A stretch of 64,000 bases of DNA, taken from Macrostomum hystrix. Taxonomy: Eukaryota > Platyhelminthes > Macrostomidae. The first letter of the stretch is position 1, and every line of letters begins with the position of its first letter. The notes below the pieces were generated by a model, which did no database searches, was not told the origin of the DNA, and saw only the letters and a program-made list of their open reading frames with translations. This document shows, piece by piece, positions 22,086 through 33,587 of this stretch. The stretch lies in NCBI GenBank assembly GCA_950097015.1, contig CATNEN010000012.1, positions 2,535,501-2,599,500 on the forward strand, given 5' to 3'. The position numbers and the translations under genes were made by a program.

Positions 22086-23139
22086 TATGTCCAAAACGGC
22101 AGTCGATAAGGGCAGTCCTGAGTACAAGATTTACAGTGCAAAGATGACACACACATTTACAGTTTATTCCCAATAGCCCCCGGTTTCTGCACAAACTGTT
22201 TATACTAAATTGGGCCAATGGTCGACAGAAATCAGGCCTCGCGGCGGTGTCGATGACTCACATAGGATAAAATTTGACCTGCAGGGAAACTTTCGCAGTT
22301 ATCAGCTGCCAACAACGCCCACCCAGTGGTAACTGAAATAATCGCCTTGTTTCAGCCGCATCGGCCTCTTCAATTTTAACGGCAACAGCTGTCGGTTTGA
22401 ATTTAGCCACTACAGCGCTGGGTAAACAACACAGCCAGCAACAGCGCGGAGGCGGCCATCGTCTGAGTGGGCAATTAGGTGTTTTTTAAATATACGCCGT
22501 TCCGCCACAGTGCGCACATGTTCAGCTGGTAGGGTTAATGGGCGGCGATGGGGTTAAGTAGCATCCTGACCCCTTGGATAGCTCCTGACTGAAGGAGCGG
22601 CCAGTATTCGAGTGCAGCCGTTCGCTACTTCAAATATGGGAGAAACTGCATACATACTCGTAATTTTTACTCCCTAGTCTTCAGGTAAGGCTCGATTTGA
22701 CAACTATAGTCTGTTGCTATGCAGCCTGGGCGCATCCTCTGATCAGTAAACCTGTAGCTGACTTGCTACAAATGTTGCTAGTTGAATCCAAGAGTTGGCA
22801 AAAGCTAGAGCTTGTTTATTTAGTTTTGTCGTGGGGTTACATTTAAGTCTTAACCGGGCGACTGTACCTAACGATAACAAGGGTCATAGACAATAAGCGG
22901 TAAGGGGGGGAATAAAAGTAGCATTTGAATCTTTAAATATTAAGAGTTAAAAGAAAGAAGTGAATTTGCTGCTACAAACCATATCTGCGGAAACCAGGCC
23001 TAATTAGGCCCGGACCATTATCCAAATGTAAGTCTGCTTAGTTTAGTTTGTTGCTAACCCGCTAAAGTTGGCTGGCGAACCCTTCAGGCAAGGGATTCAG
23101 AGCATGTCGAAAAGGCCGAAGGAAAAGTTATTGCTGCAA
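22086..23139. other. Unassigned intergenic sequence
   Basis: Non-repetitive with moderate GC content. No coding region supported. Confidence 0.4.
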
Positions 23140-23650
23140 CCAATTGAAGTATCATGAGACAGCAGTTGCAACCAACTGGAGTTTCATGAGACAGCAGTTG
23201 CAACCAACTGGAGTTTCATGAGACAGCAGTTGCAACCAACTGGAGTTTCATGAGACAGCAGTTGCAACCAACTGGAGTTTCATGAGACAGCAGTTGCAAC
23301 CAACTGGAGTTTCATGAGACAGCAGTTGCAACCAACTGGAGTTTCATGAGACAGCAGTTGCAACCAACTGGAGTTTCATGAGACAGCAGTTGCAACCAAC
23401 TGAAGTATCATGAGACAGCAGTTGCAACCAACTGGAGTTTCATGAGACAGCAGTTGCAACCAACTGGAGTTTCATGAGACAGCAGTTGCAACCGACTGGA
23501 GTTTCATGAGACAGCAGTTGCAACCAACTGGAGTTTCATGAGACAGCAGTTGCAACCAACTGGAGTTTCATGAGACAGCAGTTGCAACCGACTGGAGTTT
23601 CATGAGACAGCAGTTGCAACCAACTGGAGTTTCATGAGACAGCAGTTGCA
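23140..23650. repeat. 32-bp tandem array (about 16 copies)
   Basis: The unit combines AGCAGTTGCAACCAACTG with GAGTTTCATGAGAC. It passes directly into the next array, which shares the AGCAGTTGCA.CCAACTG core. Confidence 0.95.
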
Positions 23651-24297
23651 GCCAACTGAAGGATCAGGTAGCAGTTGCACGCAGCCAACTGAAGGATCAG
23701 GTAGCAGTTGCAACCAACTGAAGGATCAGGTAGCAGTTGCAGCCAACTGAAGGATCAGGTAGCAGTTGCAGCCAACTGAAGGATCAGGTAGCAGTTGCAA
23801 CCAACTGAAGGATCAGGTAGCAGTTGCAACCAACTGAAGGATCAGGTAGCAGTTGCAGCCAACTGAAGGATCAGGTAGCAGTTGCAACCAACTGAAAGAT
23901 CAGGTAGCATTTGCACGCAGCCAACTGAAGGATCAGGTAGCAGTTGCAACCAACTGAAAGATCAGGTAGCATTTGCACGCAGCCAACTGAAGGATCAGGT
24001 AGCAGTTGCAGCCAACTGAAGGATCAGGTAGCAGTTGCAACCAACTGAAAGATCAGGTAGCATTTGCACGCAGCCAACTGAAGGATCAGGTAGCAGTTGC
24101 ACGCAGCCAACTGAAGGATCAGGTAGCAGTTGCAACCAACTGAAAGATCAGGTAGCATTTGCACGCAGCCAACTGAAGGATCAGGTAGCAGTTGCATGCA
24201 GCCAACTGAAGGATCAGGTAGCAGTTGCAGCCAACTGAAGGATCAGGTAGCAGTTGCAGCTAACTGAAGGATCAGGTAGCAGTTGCAGCCAACTGAA
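23651..24297. repeat. 29/33-bp tandem array upstream of the NDNF-like gene
   Basis: Core ACTGAAGGATCAGGTAGCAG then TTGCA(G/A)CCA, some copies with an extra CGCA. The reverse complement of its unit matches the unit of the 44-bp array in intron 1 over 28 positions with one difference. Confidence 0.95.
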
Positions 24298-24315
24298 GAC
24301 CAGAGAATTTCTCCT

Positions 24316-24321
24316 TATAAA
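24316..24321 (+). promoter_or_regulatory. TATAAA motif upstream of the NDNF-like gene
   Basis: Sits just past the end of the tandem array and about 370 bp before the ATG. A possible core promoter, not otherwise supported. Confidence 0.25.
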
Positions 24322-24687
24322 GAAAGCATTTAATCCGTGTATATATGGGTCCATTCTAATGTGTTTGGTTAACTTTCCCGTCGTTTATGACATTAAGCAA
24401 GCGCAGCGCCACGCGTTCAATGCACGTCTGCAAAGCCGACGCGGTGAACTGTCTGCTAACGGACAATAACGCACTGATGAACCATGGACCGCTCTCATTG
24501 GCTGGTTGGCAAGGCTCCAAAGCGTTAGGCCTCGCCGATCGGCCCCCTAAAGCTTGAAGATAATAATTAAGGGGCGAAATCTCGAAATCAGCCTTCCTTT
24601 TCATGTTTCCCCTTCCAATCTCCTCCCAGATCTGCTAGGCACTGATTCGAAGGTCAAACAACTCTGCTTTTTAACAGCTTCAAGGAC

Positions 24688-24896
24688 ATGAAGGCCAATT
24701 CACCTCCTCCAGCGCTGCTGCTGCTGCTGTTACTGTTACTGCCGGTGAACTCAGCTTTCTGGCTGTCGGCGCCTGACGATTCTAGACAACAGCAACTGTC
24801 GCTGGAACTGACTCAAACTGTTCTGCGACACCGCAAAGTGATCAACATCAGGGATGTCATTGACAGGCAGCTTCTGTACACACTGGGTACCTCTCG
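24688..24896 (+). CDS. NDNF-like exon 1 (signal peptide)
   Basis: 69 codons plus two bases. Signal peptide ALLLLLLLLLPVNSA, then LTQTVLRHRKVINIRDVIDR. Donor CG|GTAAGT. Confidence 0.75.
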
Positions 24897-27800
24897 GTAA
24901 GTTGCTGGGCCACCTGTTCAAGCTTTAATAGCTTTTAATCGTGCACTGGAAACTAAAGTTCAGCGCATTAATAAATGTGTTTCTGTAATTACTGCTGCAA
25001 CTGCTCCCTGATCCTTCAGTATCTGATACCTTATGGGGCTGCAACGGCTCCCTGATCCTTCAGTATCTGATACCTTATGGGGCTGCAACTGCTCCCTGAT
25101 CCTTCAGTATCTGATACCTTATGGGGCTGCAACTGCTCCCTGATCCTTCAGTATCTGATGCCTTATGGGGCTGCAACTGCTCCCTGATCCTTCAGTATCT
25201 GATGCCTTATGGGGCTGCAACTGCTCCCTGATCCTTCAGTATCTGATGCCTTATGGGGCTGCAACTGCTCCCTGATCCTTCAGTATCTGATACCTTATGG
25301 GGCTGCAACGGCTCCCTGATCCTTCAGTATCTGATGCCTTATGGGGCTGCGACTGCTCCCTGATCCTTCAGTATCTGATACCTTATGGGGCTGCAACTGC
25401 TCCCTGATCCTTCAGTATCTGATACCTTATGGGGCTGCAACGGCTCCCTGATCCTTCAGTATCTGATGCCTTATGGGGCTGCGACTGCTCCCTGATCCTT
25501 CAGTATCTGATGCCTTATGGGGCTGCAACTGCTCCCTGATCCTTCAGTATCTGATACCTTATGGGGCTGCGACTGCTCCCTGATCCTTCAGTATCTGATA
25601 CCTTATGGGGCTGCAACTGTTCCCTGATCCTTCAGTATCTGATGCCTTATGGGGCTGCAACTGCTCCCTGATCCTTCAGTATCTGATACCTTATGGGGCT
25701 GCAACTGCTCCCTGATCCTTCAGTATCTGATACCTTATGGGGCTGCAACGGCTCCCTGATCCTTCAGTATCTGATACCTTATAGGGCTGCAACTGCTCCC
25801 TGATCCTTCAGTATCTGATACCTTATGGGGTTGCATTTAGATTGCGACTCGGCCACACTGCTCCAAGTCAAAAGAGCTCTTGTACACTTGAAGCAGTTGC
25901 TTGACGCACTGTTGTCTGGGTAATTGGTGGTGCCTTCGAAATCAACTAACCAGCTGTCAATAATCTTTCGCTGGCGGTAGATGGCTTAAAGAATTGCTGC
26001 TTTGATCATAATCGTCGCACCGGCGTGTTGTTGACTGCCTGTCTGTGTCGCACTGTCTCTAAAAAAGTACACAGTCAATTGTGTGCCCTCTGATTTTGTC
26101 GCAGGGGGTCGCTGGACATAAAACACGGGTTCTCGTGGTCTCTGTCTGGTCTACTGGTCCATGTTCCCTGCCTCGGTTTACAGACAGGCAACAAACTAAA
26201 AAGAAATCGGCGGTAGACAAGGCCTCTAGCCCTCTCTACAATGTCATCATTTTCAACTTGAAACTCGGCGCCGCTTCGCATGACTGACGCTGCGGCGTCA
26301 CATGACGCTGTAAAATCATCCCCATCCCTGATAACTGACAGTCGCTATGGGGATATCACTGGGCAACGTGAGGCCTTTGTCAAGACGGCTACAACTGGGA
26401 GGAGGGGCGAATGAAAATGGGACATGACCCACTCGAAATCGTATCTCAGCACCATTCGGCTTGTCATGCCAGTGTAATTTAGACGGTTATAACACACGGG
26501 GTTGCGTTCTGTCTATCCTTTCGGCCTGCCTTTTACTTTCTCTTTCATCTTTTCAACTTTTCTTAAGCGGTCTGGCTTAAACGGACGCCGCCGCCACCGC
26601 CACTCGACTTTGGCCATCCAAACCTGGTGGCAAATTCTATAAAGATAGATAACACGGAGCCTAGTTTCCCTTCGCTCCTCCCAAATCCCTCCTCTATGGC
26701 TCCTACCTCGATCTGTGTTTCGTCTCGGCGTAAGAGGAAAGGCCGCTTGTTTCAAAGTCACGAGGGGTCGCATTTCATAAAAGCGGGGCAGCCAGCTGGA
26801 CGGCTTCTGTTCCGAGGAGGTCGTCGGCTAATTTTTCGAATTAGACGCTTAGTACCGGATTGTAAATGCGGGTCAGGATAGTTCAGAACAGAAATTAGCC
26901 GGCGATTCAATCGCGCACGTAACTATATCACTGCACAACTGCAGCCTGCAGCGGCATTCGGCGGTTGTCTGAACGACAGACGGGACAAACTGGGCCAGAC
27001 ACAGCCGAGCCGAGTTCGAGTTCTGCGCAAGCCGGGTGTTCCGCAGACCCATATTGGCCTGGATGGGTTTGGAGAGGATTAATAGTGCGCACTAAATGGT
27101 CTCGCCATCCAGGGATAATGGTGTCGCGCAGATAACGGTTTAGTTAGTTTTTAGGCGGACAGGTGATGGGGTGGATAAGTAACTGTATACAAATGGTGTG
27201 CTGCACTATACTAATGAAAATGGTTTCGCTTCCTGACTCTGGGATGACAGATGTTGCGGATCTTCCTACAGGTGCTTTGACTTTTTTTTCACCGTACTAT
27301 TTTGAATGTTCTTGACTGAGCATTTCCGTAAAAGTTAATGCATTTATCTTAGTGTCCAGTTAGCTTATCAGCCTATCCAATTCTTCTAAAGAACTATTGG
27401 TCACCTAAAATTTCACTTGCTTGCTTGTGTCAATGTGCACAACCTGTCAGCTTTTGTTCCTGTCAGTGAAGACGATCCGTCAGTTTCAGGTCCATTGTGT
27501 GCTCTAGTCTTGTCAGGGAAGACAATCCGTCAGTTTCAGGTCCATTGTGTGCTCAAGTCTTGTCAGTGAAGACGATCCGTCAGTTTCAGGTCCATTGTGT
27601 GCTCAAGTCTTGTCAGTGAAGACAATCCGTCAGTTTCAGGTCCATTGTGTGCTCAAGTCTTGTCAGTGAAGACAATCCGTCAGTTTCAGGTCCATTGTGT
27701 GCTCAAGTCTTGTCAGTGAAGACAATCCGTCAGTTTCAGGTCCATTGTGTGCTCAAGTCTTGTCAGTGATGACAATCCGTCAGTTTCAGGTCCATTGTGT

Positions 27801-30800
27801 GCTCAAGTCTTGTCAGGGAAGACAATCCCTGATTGGTGCATTAGTCAGCTATTATCTTGTCAGCTATTATCTTGATATCTTCTCTATTTTTGGCCTTTTG
27901 CAATGTGTTCTTCTCACCGCTGCACTGAGTGCGAATGTCCGTGTAATTAGCGAGCCTTTCCTCATAGTACTTTGTTTGTAAGAGCTTAAAGCCCTAGATT
28001 TTTGTCTGCCGCGTGTTTCTCGTCAGTACACGAGATGCCAGCAACTGCAGCCTTTTGTCCTTTTCTAATTCCTGTTGTCCGTCTGGTGCTCGTTTTCTCT
28101 GATCGCGCACCCAGCTACCGGCATCATCAGCCGTGTCAATCCAATGTCTCACAAGCGCAAAAATATTTCGTCGGATACGGAACAAGGCTTCACATTTTTT
28201 ATCAGCCTGTGGCGCTTCCACTACATTTCTATTCTGACCACGATGGCAAAAAACTGCTTCATACCGCAATCAACCTAACGTGCCAAGTATCGTTAGGTGC
28301 AAACGAAACACCGGCCCGTGCACTGCTGCCCACCCCAGCCTCCTCCACAGAAGCCGCTCGGTTCGCCTTTGGAAGTTTTCCCAAGCCTAAACGCATGCAT
28401 TTGAATTGCGGAAAATAGGGCTGCTACAGGTGGAAAAGAAGATTTAGGCACTAAGTTAGTGCAGCTTATAACGAGGCTGTACTATCAGTTACTCTCTCCG
28501 TCTCTGACTCGTTTGTCTATATCCTTTACCCCATTTATTTGGCTACACCCTCATGGCCTTCGCCGTTCCTTAGCTTCCCCTCCTGGGAGATGGAGGCGAG
28601 AGGAGGGCCTGTTTGGCAGGATGAGGCAAGTGTTGGCCGAGGCGCTGATGGAGATAGATATAGATGCTGATTAGAGGGCCAGAAAGACTTCACCTCGCAG
28701 GTTCCAAGCGGTGCCGCCAGGCCTAGCAAGTATAAATTGGACGCGCCGTGTGCAGTCGGGTCGGCCACTCGCCGGCTCGCCGCGGTTCAAGCGGAGGTCG
28801 AAGCCATGGGGGTGGCACAACTGTATGAAATGCCAGTCCTGTTAGTTTAGGAAGGCATCGAGGCGCCAAGAAAGCGTTGAAGTTGAGCGTGGGAAATTTG
28901 GGATAGAACGAGGCAAAATTCTCACCAAGGTGAGATAAAACTAAATTGATAGCCGGTAAACAGCGAGGCAGTGTGAAAATAGAAGAACAGGCGAAGGCAG
29001 GTGCGCGACCTAGGATAGATGATATTCTAAGCGTTGAGTTTAAATTGGTGCCGGTATAATTTTTTTGTATTTTAACAAAAGAAATAATTGAAAATCATGC
29101 CTTATTAAAAATTGGCTATCCTTTGCAGTCCTGACGAGACAAGACAGATTGAGGAAAGAAACGGGAAGATAAAAATAGGAAAAAACTGATTAAACTGACA
29201 GGCAGCCGAATATATCCATGCAGGATGCTAGCCAACAATGGTTATAGGCAGATTAGCGCTTCGAGGGACAGAGAAGGCCGCAGAAATGGGAAGGAGCCCA
29301 GACAAGTAGATTAGGAAGCCAATTTCGACAACAATCCTAGTTTAGGAGCCGCACTGTGAAAACCGAGCTTGAAGTGCAGGAACATAGCAGACTTATTAAC
29401 CTGATGTTAATTGTAAAACCCTTGCATAACAAGGCCGCGTTGCACCACGCATTGTTTTCGTGATCGGAGAAAAGTGCAGATGCGAAAAGTTCTCCAGTTT
29501 GTTGCTTTCGCTGTCTGCAAATAATTTCTTGTCTTGTGTCAACTAGTTGACCATTGTGCGTGAAGCTGCAGACGGCTCCTGGGTTATAACACTGAAAGTA
29601 AATGGCCCTCATGCAGGGTTTCTGTAAATTACCGCACTACACTTTCTGACTTTTGCCGCTAATTAGTCAAACAATTCGAATGCAGACTGGGGTTAAGTGG
29701 CCTCAGCCAGTGTCAGTATAGTCGATAATTAGAGCTACAATCGTGTCCTTCATCAGGCCTTCCATCATTTTCCCAATCCGGCACCAACGAATAGTTCGTT
29801 GGGTGCTTTTCGGCAAACAAAACCATGTCTAGGAATACTACGAGCTACGAGAATACTGGAAACATGGATCAGTGGAGAATTACAGTAAAAAATCCAATTA
29901 TTTTCGCAAGACACTTGGGGGCCACGTTTAATTTCAATTTTATTGACTAGTGAAATAAAATGTTTCAATAAAAAGTTCTTTCCATTTTCGCTTAAGCTTA
30001 GTTGTTTGTCTGCCTGTTTTAGATTGTAAACAAAATGGTTGGACTCCACTGGAACTACAAGTGTATTTGTGTCCTTCATTAAGATTTACCTCTGCATTGC
30101 TTCATTTTACCCAGCTGTTAAATGGGTACCAGCATCAGCTGGGATACTTGAAGGTGGGTGTGGCGTCTCCCAAAGTCCAAGGACTGAACAGCCGCACGCA
30201 GCCTTCAGATGCGTCGCGCAATAGCTGCGACTGTGCTGTCGGCTGCACATTCGAAAATATTTTCCCTTAAGTTTCGAAAAGAAAACTTCCTTGCCATTGA
30301 GGCTATTCTAGTCCAGAGAATGGTGGTTGGGCGAGAGTCTTAATTGCAGAGCCAGCTGTAATTAAATAGCCAAAACTGCTGCAATATAACAAAATAGAAT
30401 TGAATTAAACCTTACCGTGATGCAGGCACGAGCAGTTCGTGTTTGAGAGCTCCAACGAACTGCCGCCCTACCTGTTCGCCACTGTTGTGCCCTGCCTGTC
30501 GCCAATTGAGTTCGAGTTTCGCAAATTCGCCGGCTCGTCCACCGCCTCTCGGCCAGTCAAGTCGCGATCGCTGGACCCTGAGTTCTTCAGTTCCGATGGA
30601 GAGGGTGAGAGGCTGGGCAATTAGTTGCGTTAAAATTACCCTTTGCGAGCGCATCGATGACTTGTTTTCACTACCACTTCAGAGGCCAGCCTCCGCGACA
30701 ACCAGCACCTGGTCAGCCGGCACAGCGCCACCCTCCGGCTGGAAACCGCGAGTACGAAGGCGCTCAGCATTCGCTTAGGCGCATTCGGCAACTACACAGC

Positions 30801-33587
30801 AGCGATGCGACGCCTGGGCAGCACGAAGGCGCTCATCAAACTGTCCACTCGCTATCCTAGCATCGAGCTGGGCACCAGCCGCTACAACCTGCAGGTCTGC
30901 GATCCAGGAGGCAGTGAGACCACGTCTCAAGTAGTCAAAATACGTGTCAGCCACCTAATGTCTGCTGCTCGCCAGTTGGACAATCGGCTGTTCGTGTGCA
31001 TCGTTGTTAACTCGATTCGACCATTGCACCAGTACTGCGCTGCTCAAATCGGCTTAGGCGGAGTGCTGCCCTACCCACACGAGGGACTGCTTGAAGGAAG
31101 CGAACGCTACGTCTTACCTGTTGATACGTATGCCTACAACTGTACGAGCTATACCAGCCTGTGGAGCCAGGAGCCTCTGGTGAATGTGTCGCGCATTTTA
31201 GCCAGTCGAGATCCCAGTAGGCTTTACATCAATGCCTTCCTGGTGTGGCCGGGCTCTGGTGAGTGCAAAATGCTTGGAAATCTGTCCTGAAAATCTGGAA
31301 AAACAAATAATGTAGTCCTAGGACATAGGGAACTTCAAAAGTTCTTATCAAAGCCCTTCAGAAATTTTCGTCATTTTCAGGTTGAGTAAGGGACAATATC
31401 GTGTAGAGAAATGTAGCATGCTGATTGAGCTCTAGAAGAGTAATAAAAACGAGTACGGCAATAAGCCTTATCAGCTTCGATACAGGTGCTGTAGCTGGCA
31501 CCGGCAACCCATATCTTATTCGTAGTTAGATCTCCTTAAATGCTGTTTTCTTCAAACTGATGAATCGAGAAGGATTAAGCTACGATCCTCGCACTCCCGT
31601 GTCCATTTAGATGGCCAAGCCGAGTCCGTGGCCTGGCAGACGTCCACGTACTACAGAAAGGATCCTAAGACTGGGGCACCTCAATCGCTCGTCTCCTGCA
31701 ACCAGCAGTTCTACGTGGAATCTACCACTGAGCTTCTGCCAGTGCCAGGAACTGAGAATGGAGTGTACGAGGCCGCAGTGTCCGTCCAAATGCCGCCGAA
31801 CACATCGCTTCTGGTGCGTCCATCGCGTCTGGACATGGTTGGCTCAGCCTATCGAGTGGAGATCACACCGTACAGCGGCCAATCAGATTCGTTCGCAGTC
31901 AATGCGGCCAACTTCAGTTGCAACGACTCCGTCTGGGCCTACGGCGGCGTTGTCTGCGGACGGGACAAACTGCACACCTGCCTACCTGGCGACAATGAAG
32001 CCTGTCGCTACGACAGCGTTAGACTTATCATCCGGTTAGAGCACAAGATCAAGAACAGAGGCCAGCCCGGGCATGGGCCTACCAGGCATCGGAGAGACAG
32101 TAAGTTACTATTACAATACCACAGTAAGCTCCTTTTTATAAACGGATTTTCAGGCATTAGTTTTACGTGATGACATTGTCCTTCCCTTTATGCCGCAGTT
32201 GCTGAGAGGTGGTCGACGCAGCCCCGCCAGGTGCAGTGGCAGTTTGTTCATCTAGCGAACGCGCAACGCCAGGATGTTGTGCAGCCCAGAATTGGTCGCG
32301 TCGATGAGGCCATCCAGCTGCTAAAGGTGCTGTGGCAAAGCACTGAAATGATCCGGGTTGGGAGGATCGGCTCAGATTCCGATGCCCACAGAGCTCAGGT
32401 ATGTGCATTACATATTTATCATTCTTGAGCACATAGTAGTTAGTGTCTTAGTGTTGCATTAAAAGTTAGTATCACTAGTCACGGGAACAGAGTCATAGTC
32501 ATGGGACAATAGACTTACGTATGTACAAGTACTAATTAAACATAAGTAAACGTAATTAGTCAGTAAAATGTTTACTTTATTGAGAACGAGGTCGTCGCTA
32601 GCTTTGTCTCCCCTTATTTACTTCATGAATTGACAATGTGCTGAATTCAGCCACTGCCAACTTCTCTGGCCCTAACTTCAGGTGCGCCGACGCCAGAAGA
32701 CCTTGCAGGTCTGCAACGCGACACTCAATCATCCGGTATTCCACAGTTCAAGCGAGCGCCTTATCCAGGAATCGGCCAAGTGCTACAAGAAACTGCTACA
32801 GCTGCATATGCATGCACCGTCACAGTGCAACACGAGTACTTCACCCTTCCGGGTGCAGATAGCTTCACTGAATACTTCGATGTTCACGGCGCCCTACACG
32901 CCCGCATCCAACGGCTACCTGTGCTTGGTGTTCGAGCTTCGACTGGTCCTTCCATTGCAGAATCGCATTAAAAAGCTGCGCGAAACTCACGGTGATACCT
33001 ACCAGTTCAGTAAAGCTTACAAAAGAATCGAGCGCCACGTTGAGACCCGCCTTCTTTCCACCGTTTCCACCCTGGAGCTCCCAACCAATGAGAACCAGGG
33101 TTTTGGAACACTCACGAGCGACTCGCAGCAGCAACTCAGACGAGTCCGGCACCAGATGATGCACTTTGAAAAAGATGAACCGATCGAGTCCATGGAACTA
33201 ATCTATAAGAGCCAGAGTGCGCCAGGTAACAACCATCCGGACTTCGCCCCGCGCATCGGTGAAGCCAGTCTAAACCGGCTGGACCCCGGCGGCAGCCGTA
33301 TGTTTGCCATCTACATTTATGCCATACCTAGCGAAAGGCTGCGTAGAGTCAAGGTTGCGCTGTCGCTCTTCGCGTTTCGGCTGCACAGTCTGGACGAGAT
33401 GCAACGCATCGAGTACAACTGCGAAAGTTATAGGAGACTGCGCCAAGATTGGAAGTGGCAGAAACGTCAGCGGAGGCAAGAGAAGCGGCGTCAGAGGAAG
33501 CAGAAACGACGCCAACAAAGACAGAAAAACCGGCGTCGAAGGCCTCAGAGAAAGTGGAGAGAACTGGAGGAGCCGTACCTGGGCTGA
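24688..33587 (+). CDS. Secreted FN3-type protein, tentatively NDNF/Nord-like
   Basis: Six exons (24688-24896, 30426-30604, 30683-31258, 31611-32099, 32199-32398, 32682-33587) join without a frameshift into 852 residues. The N-terminus has a clear signal peptide (poly-Leu run ending PVNSA). No membrane span follows, so secretion is likely. Resemblances to the NDNF/Nord family are: a first block FESSNELPPYLFATVVPCLS; an FN3-like stretch with LFVCIVVNS and later RLYINAFLVWPGSG; and a final FN3-like end LDPGGSRMFAIYIYAIPSER. Those proteins are secreted modulators that bind extracellular matrix or signalling ligands. The match is by eye and weak, and the protein is longer than NDNF. The last 45 residues are extremely basic. 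The ATG follows acceptor-like TTTTTAACAG by 10 bases. Confidence 0.7.
24990..25832. repeat. 44-bp tandem array in NDNF-like intron 1 (about 19 copies)
   Basis: The unit contains GGGGCTGCAACTGCTCCCTG then ATCCTTCAGTATCTGA and TACCTTAT. It starts about 100 bp after exon 1 and is inversely related to the array at 23651-24297. Confidence 0.96.
25833..27424. other. Non-repetitive part of NDNF-like intron 1
   Basis: No exon supported; open frames here are short and lack splice-compatible ends. Confidence 0.4.
27425..27832. repeat. 50-bp tandem array (about 8 copies)
   Basis: The unit includes GTCAGTTTCAGGTCCATTGT then GTGCTCAAGTCTTGTCAG. It lies in intron 1 of the NDNF-like gene. Confidence 0.94.
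27833..30425. other. Distal part of NDNF-like intron 1
   Basis: No coding exon recognised. TATAAAT at 28731-28737, with an ATG at about 28806 after a GC-rich stretch, could be an internal promoter, but no open frame of interest follows. Confidence 0.35.
30426..30604 (+). CDS. NDNF-like exon 2
   Basis: After GATGCAG, phase 2 in and phase 1 out, from HEQFVFESSNELPPYL to EFFSSDGE. Confidence 0.72.
30683..31258 (+). CDS. NDNF-like exon 3
   Basis: 576 bp between CACTTCAG and G|GTGAGT. Encodes the first FN3-like region, with several Cys and N-glycosylation sites (NYT, NCT, NVS). Confidence 0.78.
31611..32099 (+). CDS. NDNF-like exon 4
   Basis: 489 bp between CATTTAG and A|GTAAGT, from GQAESVAWQTSTYYRK to a basic end HKIKNRG...RHRR. 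Confidence 0.77.
32199..32398 (+). CDS. NDNF-like exon 5
   Basis: 200 bp between TGCCGCAG and CAG|GTATGT, including VQWQFVHLANAQRQDVV. Confidence 0.73.
32682..33587 (+). CDS. NDNF-like exon 6
   Basis: 906 bp from AACTTCAG to TGA. Contains the second FN3-like region, and residues from about WKWQKRQRRQEKRR to the end are nearly all Arg, Lys and Gln. Confidence 0.77.
   Translation: MRRRQKTLQVCNATLNHPVFHSSSERLIQESAKCYKKLLQLHMHAPSQCNTSTSPFRVQIASLNTSMFTAPYTPASNGYLCLVFELRLVLPLQNRIKKLRETHGDTYQFSKAYKRIERHVETRLLSTVSTLELPTNENQGFGTLTSDSQQQLRRVRHQMMHFEKDEPIESMELIYKSQSAPGNNHPDFAPRIGEASLNRLDPGGSRMFAIYIYAIPSERLRRVKVALSLFAFRLHSLDEMQRIEYNCESYRRLRQDWKWQKRQRRQEKRRQRKQKRRQQRQKNRRRRPQRKWRELEEPYLG

Noticed and set aside
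20613..22218. Open frames of about 430-500 codons rich in His/Thr/Ser/Gln (minus strand)
   Set aside because: Translation of the TG-rich array; several frames are open at once and none has non-repeat coding character.
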